From: Boseongicola sp. SB0675_bin_26
GTDB lineage: Bacteria; Pseudomonadota; Alphaproteobacteria; Rhodobacterales; Rhodobacteraceae
DNA: 8,781 nt
Assembly (NCBI GenBank): GCA_009843725.1
Contig: VYCX01000056.1
Location: 1,769-10,549 of the forward strand
Reading direction: 5' to 3'
Part shown: positions 6,216 to 8,781 of the stretch, one piece after another
Layout: each line of letters starts with the position of its first letter
Position numbering within the stretch: position 1 is the first letter of the stretch
The notes under the pieces: model-generated
Told to the model about the DNA's origin: nothing
Seen by the model: the letters and a program-made list of their open reading frames with translations, nothing else
The model's database searches: none
Made by a program: the position numbers and the translations under genes

Positions 6216-7160
6216 CTACAGCACCGCCGGCAGGACCAAAAGCACGGCCGCCAGCAACATTGACTTGCGATAGACACGAATGCCGGCCTCGATGTCCTCT
6301 GGGCCCGGTTCGCTGCCATCCGGGTTAAGGAAGGAATCTCCGCTCAAGCCTGCTTTATCTGCATAGATTCGCGGCCCGGACAGCTTCACGCAAAGCGCGC
6401 CGGCCATGGCGGCTTCGGGCCATCCTGCGTTGGGCGAGCGGTGTTGGCGGGCATCCCGAAACACGATCCGGAAAACCCGACGCGGCGCACCGGACGCACA
6501 GGCTAGCAGAACCGCGGTCAACCGCGCCGGAACGATGTTGGCCAAGTCGTCGATCCGTGCGGAAGCCCAGCCGAATGCCTCGTGCCGGACAGTTCGGTAT
6601 CCGATCATCGAATCGAGCGTGTTGACCGCCTTGTAGGCCGCGATTCCAGGCAATCCGAAGAGGGTTCCCCAAAACAGGGGAGCCACGACACCATCGGAGG
6701 CGTTCTCTGCAAGACTTTCCAGTGACGCCCTTGCCATGGCGGGCGAATCCAGCATCGCCGGGTCCCGGCCGACAATCTTCGAGACCGCCTCCCGCGCACC
6801 AGGAACATCGCCTTCTGCAAGCGGTTCCGCAACCGCCCGAACATGCTCGTCAAGTGATCGTGCGGCCAAGAGCGGCCAGGCAAGTACGCCAGCAATCGCC
6901 ACGCCGAGCACCCCTTCCGGCAGCACCATCGTGACGCACCATGCCAAGCCGCCCGTGGCTGCAATCACGGCAAGCGCCACCGCGACGCCGTTCCGCTTGC
7001 GGACGGCGTCCGGCGATTCGCTCCGGTTGAAACGGAGATCCGCCTCGGAAATCATCCGTCCGATCCATCCTGCCGGGTGCCCGATCCGGCGATAGAGCCA
7101 GTCCGGCCAACCGATCGCCACGTCCAGCGCAAGCGCGATGAGCATTGCGATCGCGCTCAT
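6216..7160 (-). CDS. cobD: Adenosylcobinamide-phosphate synthase (CbiB type)
   Basis: Joins aminopropanol phosphate to the carboxylate of adenosylcobyric acid, giving adenosylcobinamide phosphate. It is an integral inner-membrane protein with hydrophobic segments at about residues 5–18, 57–80, 84–100, 158–180, 212–224 and 300–314. Family landmarks over its 314 residues are HPAGWIGR (28–35), ESLAENASDGVVAPLFWG (148–165), AYKAVNTLDSMIGYR (175–189), ARIDDLANIVPARL (201–214) and RSPNAGWPEAAMAGAL (241–256). The ATG at 7160 overlaps the bluE stop as ATGA and is preceded by AAAGG. An in-frame upstream extension to 7292 would run deep into bluE and lacks family similarity. It is called CobD in Pseudomonas/Rhodobacter usage and CbiB in Salmonella. 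With bluE upstream and cobC downstream, it forms the aminopropanol-arm assembly line. Confidence 0.95.
   Translation of the reverse strand: MSAIAMLIALALDVAIGWPDWLYRRIGHPAGWIGRMISEADLRFNRSESPDAVRKRNGVAVALAVIAATGGLAWCVTMVLPEGVLGVAIAGVLAWPLLAARSLDEHVRAVAEPLAEGDVPGAREAVSKIVGRDPAMLDSPAMARASLESLAENASDGVVAPLFWGTLFGLPGIAAYKAVNTLDSMIGYRTVRHEAFGWASARIDDLANIVPARLTAVLLACASGAPRRVFRIVFRDARQHRSPNAGWPEAAMAGALCVKLSGPRIYADKAGLSGDSFLNPDGSEPGPEDIEAGIRVYRKSMLLAAVLLVLPAVL
7157..7160 (-). other. bluE/cobD start–stop overlap (ATGA)
   Basis: On the minus strand the four bases read ATGA: the cobD ATG shares two bases with the bluE TGA. This is the usual arrangement for translational coupling and supports the chosen cobD start over the longer upstream one. 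Confidence 0.85.
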
Positions 7161-7972
7161 TCGGCGCCTTTCGTGGCAAAACGCAGCACTTCGGCGTAGC
7201 CCTCGGCGCGCAATCGATCTTCCGCTCCCGCAGGTACGCGGCCAAGCTCGAACAGGAGACCCCTGGCGGACCCTGTATGCGCCCGGCACCATCCGAGCGC
7301 ATCCAGATCCTGCGCCAAGGTCGCCGTGCAGTCATCCGCCGGGCCTCTCAAGGCCGTTGTGCGCTCGGCGGAAACAGTGGCGATGCGGGCAAGCTCAGCC
7401 CTGTCTCCTGCCTCGGCAGCTGCCATCCAGTTCGGGACAAGGTCCGAAACGTCGGCAAACCGCGAGTCGTCCGGCACCGTCTGAATCGGCGGCCCAAGAA
7501 ACCCGCCAAGCACCGAAAACGCAGGCGGCTGCGGCATCGAACGCACCGCCCGCGCTTCCCTCGATGCCCAGAGAAGCGTTTCCGGCCTGTCCATCATCAG
7601 CGGGTCGACGGCACCCTCGGCCTCAAGACACGCTTTCGCCAGTGCCTCCGGTGAAGCGCCAATGCCCATCGCCCTGGCAAGCGCCAGAAGCATGGCCGTC
7701 GACATTCCGGCTCCGGCGCCCGGCCTCGCGTCCGCGATCACTTCAATGTCCGCCCTTGGAGGCTCGACATCCAAAGCCTGCAGGAACGCGCCAACCACGG
7801 ACGGAGACAGCGGCGAAAGAAGGTCCGAACGTCTCCCGTTGGCCTGTGCCAGGGAAATGCTGGCGCCGAGCGTCTCGCATGGCAGCGTCACGAGCACGAC
7901 CGGGCCTTCCGATCCGAGCCGGCCTTGCAACCACTCTCCGAAATGCCCCGTGACGCGATGCACAGGTCTCAC
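7157..7972 (-). CDS. bluE: L-threonine kinase (PduX/BluE-like GHMP kinase)
   Basis: Predicted to phosphorylate L-threonine with ATP to O-phospho-L-threonine, the substrate of CobC. The 271-residue protein starts with a VTGHFGEWLQGRLG segment (7–20) like the N terminus of PduX. It carries the GHMP-kinase glycine-rich ATP loop in the variant form RPGAGAGMSTA (83–93), a DPLMMDRPETLLW segment (123–135) characteristic of the PduX group, and the C-terminal GHMP segment AHTGSARGLLFE (231–242). The GTG at 7972 is chosen because it overlaps the upstream stop as GTGA and is preceded at 5-nt spacing by GGAGG. A GTG at 8023 in the same frame would add 17 residues with no family similarity. It sits between the phosphatase and cobD in one operon. 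The family is secure; L-threonine specificity is inferred from context and similarity. Confidence 0.85.
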   Translation of the reverse strand: MRPVHRVTGHFGEWLQGRLGSEGPVVLVTLPCETLGASISLAQANGRRSDLLSPLSPSVVGAFLQALDVEPPRADIEVIADARPGAGAGMSTAMLLALARAMGIGASPEALAKACLEAEGAVDPLMMDRPETLLWASREARAVRSMPQPPAFSVLGGFLGPPIQTVPDDSRFADVSDLVPNWMAAAEAGDRAELARIATVSAERTTALRGPADDCTATLAQDLDALGWCRAHTGSARGLLFELGRVPAGAEDRLRAEGYAEVLRFATKGAE

Positions 7973-7982
7973 GCGGGCCTCC
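7969..7982 (-). promoter_or_regulatory. Start-deciding SD and GTGA overlap for bluE
   Basis: On the minus strand GGAGG (7982–7978) is followed after 5 nt by GTG (7972–7970). The GTG overlaps the TGA stop (7971–7969) of the phosphatase gene as GTGA. This fixes the bluE start inside the end of the upstream gene and indicates coupled translation. Confidence 0.8.
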
Positions 7983-8547
7983 AGTTCACCTCTGCCACCG
8001 ACAGCGGCACGCCCCGCGCACAACGGAACCGCGTAATCGAGAGCGGATGGATTTCAAAGGCAAGCCCGGCTGCCGCCTCGTTCAGGACCATGGACAGCGC
8101 GACGCGCACGACGCCTGCATGCGTTATCGCGACAATCGGGCTGGCCTCGGTCATCTCGGCCAAGGTCCGCAGGGCGGGGCCGGCGCGATCGCAGAGGTCG
8201 CCGAAGCTCTCGCCACCTTCCGGCCGCAGGCTGACGATTTCCGCGCGCGGCAGGTCTCCCAGATCCGGAATGTCCTCATGAGCCTTTCCGTCCCAGGCAC
8301 CGAAGTCCTGCTCCCTGAGTCGCTCGTCCTCTCGCAGGCGCGCCTTGGGCCAAAGTTGCGAAGCGGTCAGGCGGCAACGCAAGGCCGGGCTGCTCCAGAT
8401 CTCGTCGACCGAAGGCAGCAATCGAGCGAGTCCCGCCATTGCATTGGTTGCGGCATTCGCCAACCCGACATCCGTACGACCGCACAGGCGTCCCTGGGTG
8501 TCGGCTTCGGCATGGCGAATCAGGACCAGATCGGTGGAGGAGAACAC
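7969..8547 (-). CDS. bluF: Histidine phosphatase (phosphoglycerate-mutase-like), cobalamin-locus BluF type
   Basis: Member of the histidine phosphatase superfamily, 192 residues. The catalytic LIRHAEA motif gives Arg11 and the phosphohistidine His12; SSPALR gives Arg57; [11 protein letters not shown] gives acid Glu79; ITHAG gives the second histidine His143. In cobalamin loci such enzymes include alpha-ribazole phosphatases, which remove the 5'-phosphate of alpha-ribazole phosphate or cobalamin phosphate. The BluF name comes from the equivalent position in Rhodobacter and is an inference here. A GTG at 8547 is the assigned start; it gives the normal distance to the RHA motif, although its SD is weak. 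It is the first gene of the minus-strand operon, overlaps bluE by 4 bp, and diverges from cobP across 50 bp. Substrate specificity cannot be read from sequence. Confidence 0.8.
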   Translation of the reverse strand: MFSSTDLVLIRHAEADTQGRLCGRTDVGLANAATNAMAGLARLLPSVDEIWSSPALRCRLTASQLWPKARLREDERLREQDFGAWDGKAHEDIPDLGDLPRAEIVSLRPEGGESFGDLCDRAGPALRTLAEMTEASPIVAITHAGVVRVALSMVLNEAAAGLAFEIHPLSITRFRCARGVPLSVAEVNWRPA

Positions 8548-8597
8548 GCCGTCCGCTCGCTTTTCTTCACAACGGATTTCTGCAATGTCATGCCGCC
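8548..8597. promoter_or_regulatory. 50-bp divergent promoter region, bluF operon / cobP
   Basis: The only space between two divergently transcribed cobalamin genes. Both must initiate transcription here or inside each other's 5' ends. A T-rich stretch at about 8562–8570 is the only AT-rich piece. I see no convincing promoter hexamers, operator palindrome or strong SD in it. Confidence 0.45.
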
Positions 8598-8781
8598 ATG
8601 GGAATGTCGATACTCATTACCGGCGGCGCGCGTTCGGGAAAGAGCCGGCTCGCCGAGGGCTGGGCCACGCGCGACGGCACCGCGATCTACATTGCCACCT
8701 GCCGCGCCAAGGATTCGGAAATGACGAATCGCATTGCCGAACATCGGGCCAGGCGCGGTCCGGAATGGAATACCCTGGAAG
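8598..8781 (+). CDS. cobP: Adenosylcobinamide kinase / adenosylcobinamide-phosphate guanylyltransferase, N-terminal part (3' end outside window)
   Basis: Bifunctional enzyme that phosphorylates adenosylcobinamide and then transfers GMP from GTP to give adenosylcobinamide-GDP, ready for cobalamin synthase. The visible 61 residues include the P-loop GGARSGKS (9–16), the IYIATC strand (30–35), and [17 protein letters not shown], in which His49 aligns with the guanylylated histidine (His46) of Salmonella CobU. The ATG at 8598 or the in-frame ATG at 8604 could both start the protein; neither has a strong SD. The full protein should be about 170–180 residues, so roughly two thirds lies beyond the window. 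It is divergent from bluF. In Salmonella naming the gene is cobU. Confidence 0.93.
   Translation, partial: MGMSILITGGARSGKSRLAEGWATRDGTAIYIATCRAKDSEMTNRIAEHRARRGPEWNTLE

Noticed and set aside
5115..6263. 382-residue plus-strand open frame opposite cobC
   Set aside because: Arg/Pro-rich antisense shadow of a clearly recognised PLP enzyme, with no domain of its own.

Overview
This window looks like a chromosomal segment of a GC-rich alphaproteobacterium, most likely of the Rhodobacteraceae. The assignment rests on a pgk–class I aldolase pair, Pseudomonas denitrificans/Rhodobacter-type cobalamin genes (cobO, cobQ, cobC, cobD, cobP) and a bluF–bluE–cobD–cobC string like the late cobalamin genes of Rhodobacter. 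The species cannot be named from the sequence alone.

Layout: (1) 2–1402, plus strand: the 3' part of phosphoglycerate kinase and a complete class I fructose-bisphosphate aldolase, central carbon metabolism. (2) 1403–2414: about 1 kb without a convincing intact gene. It holds a weak terminator candidate, a possible ribbon-helix-helix (RHH) remnant behind a strong ribosome binding site (SD) at about 1693–1800, an AT-richer patch, and a 5' leader before cobO dense in mutually exclusive hairpins, with one short stretch resembling the 3' end of a cobalamin riboswitch. (3) 2415–4593, plus strand: cobO (corrinoid adenosyltransferase) and cobQ (cobyric acid synthase). (4) 4613–4963, minus strand: an orphan small protein with a C-terminal MbcA/ParS/Xre antitoxin (DUF2384) domain and no toxin partner in view. 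(5) 5250–8547, minus strand: a tight operon in transcription order bluF-like histidine phosphatase, bluE L-threonine kinase, cobD (CbiB type) and cobC (threonine-phosphate decarboxylase), joined by two 4-bp start/stop overlaps and a 9-bp gap. (6) 8598–8781, plus strand: the start of cobP (adenosylcobinamide kinase/guanylyltransferase), divergent from bluF across a 50-bp gap.

The cobalamin genes form a connected pathway segment. CobO adenosylates the corrinoid and CobQ amidates it to adenosylcobyric acid. BluE makes L-threonine phosphate, which CobC decarboxylates to aminopropanol phosphate. CobD joins that to adenosylcobyric acid, and CobP activates the product with GTP. The BluF-like phosphatase probably acts at a late dephosphorylation step. 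Lower-ligand genes and cobalamin synthase (cobS) are not in the window.

Most of the window is ordinary. The points most worth a second look are the cobO leader, the orphan MbcA/ParS-domain gene inside the cobalamin locus, and the decayed spacer with the RHH-like start. I see no CRISPR array, intact insertion sequence, tRNA, rRNA or evident new multi-gene system.
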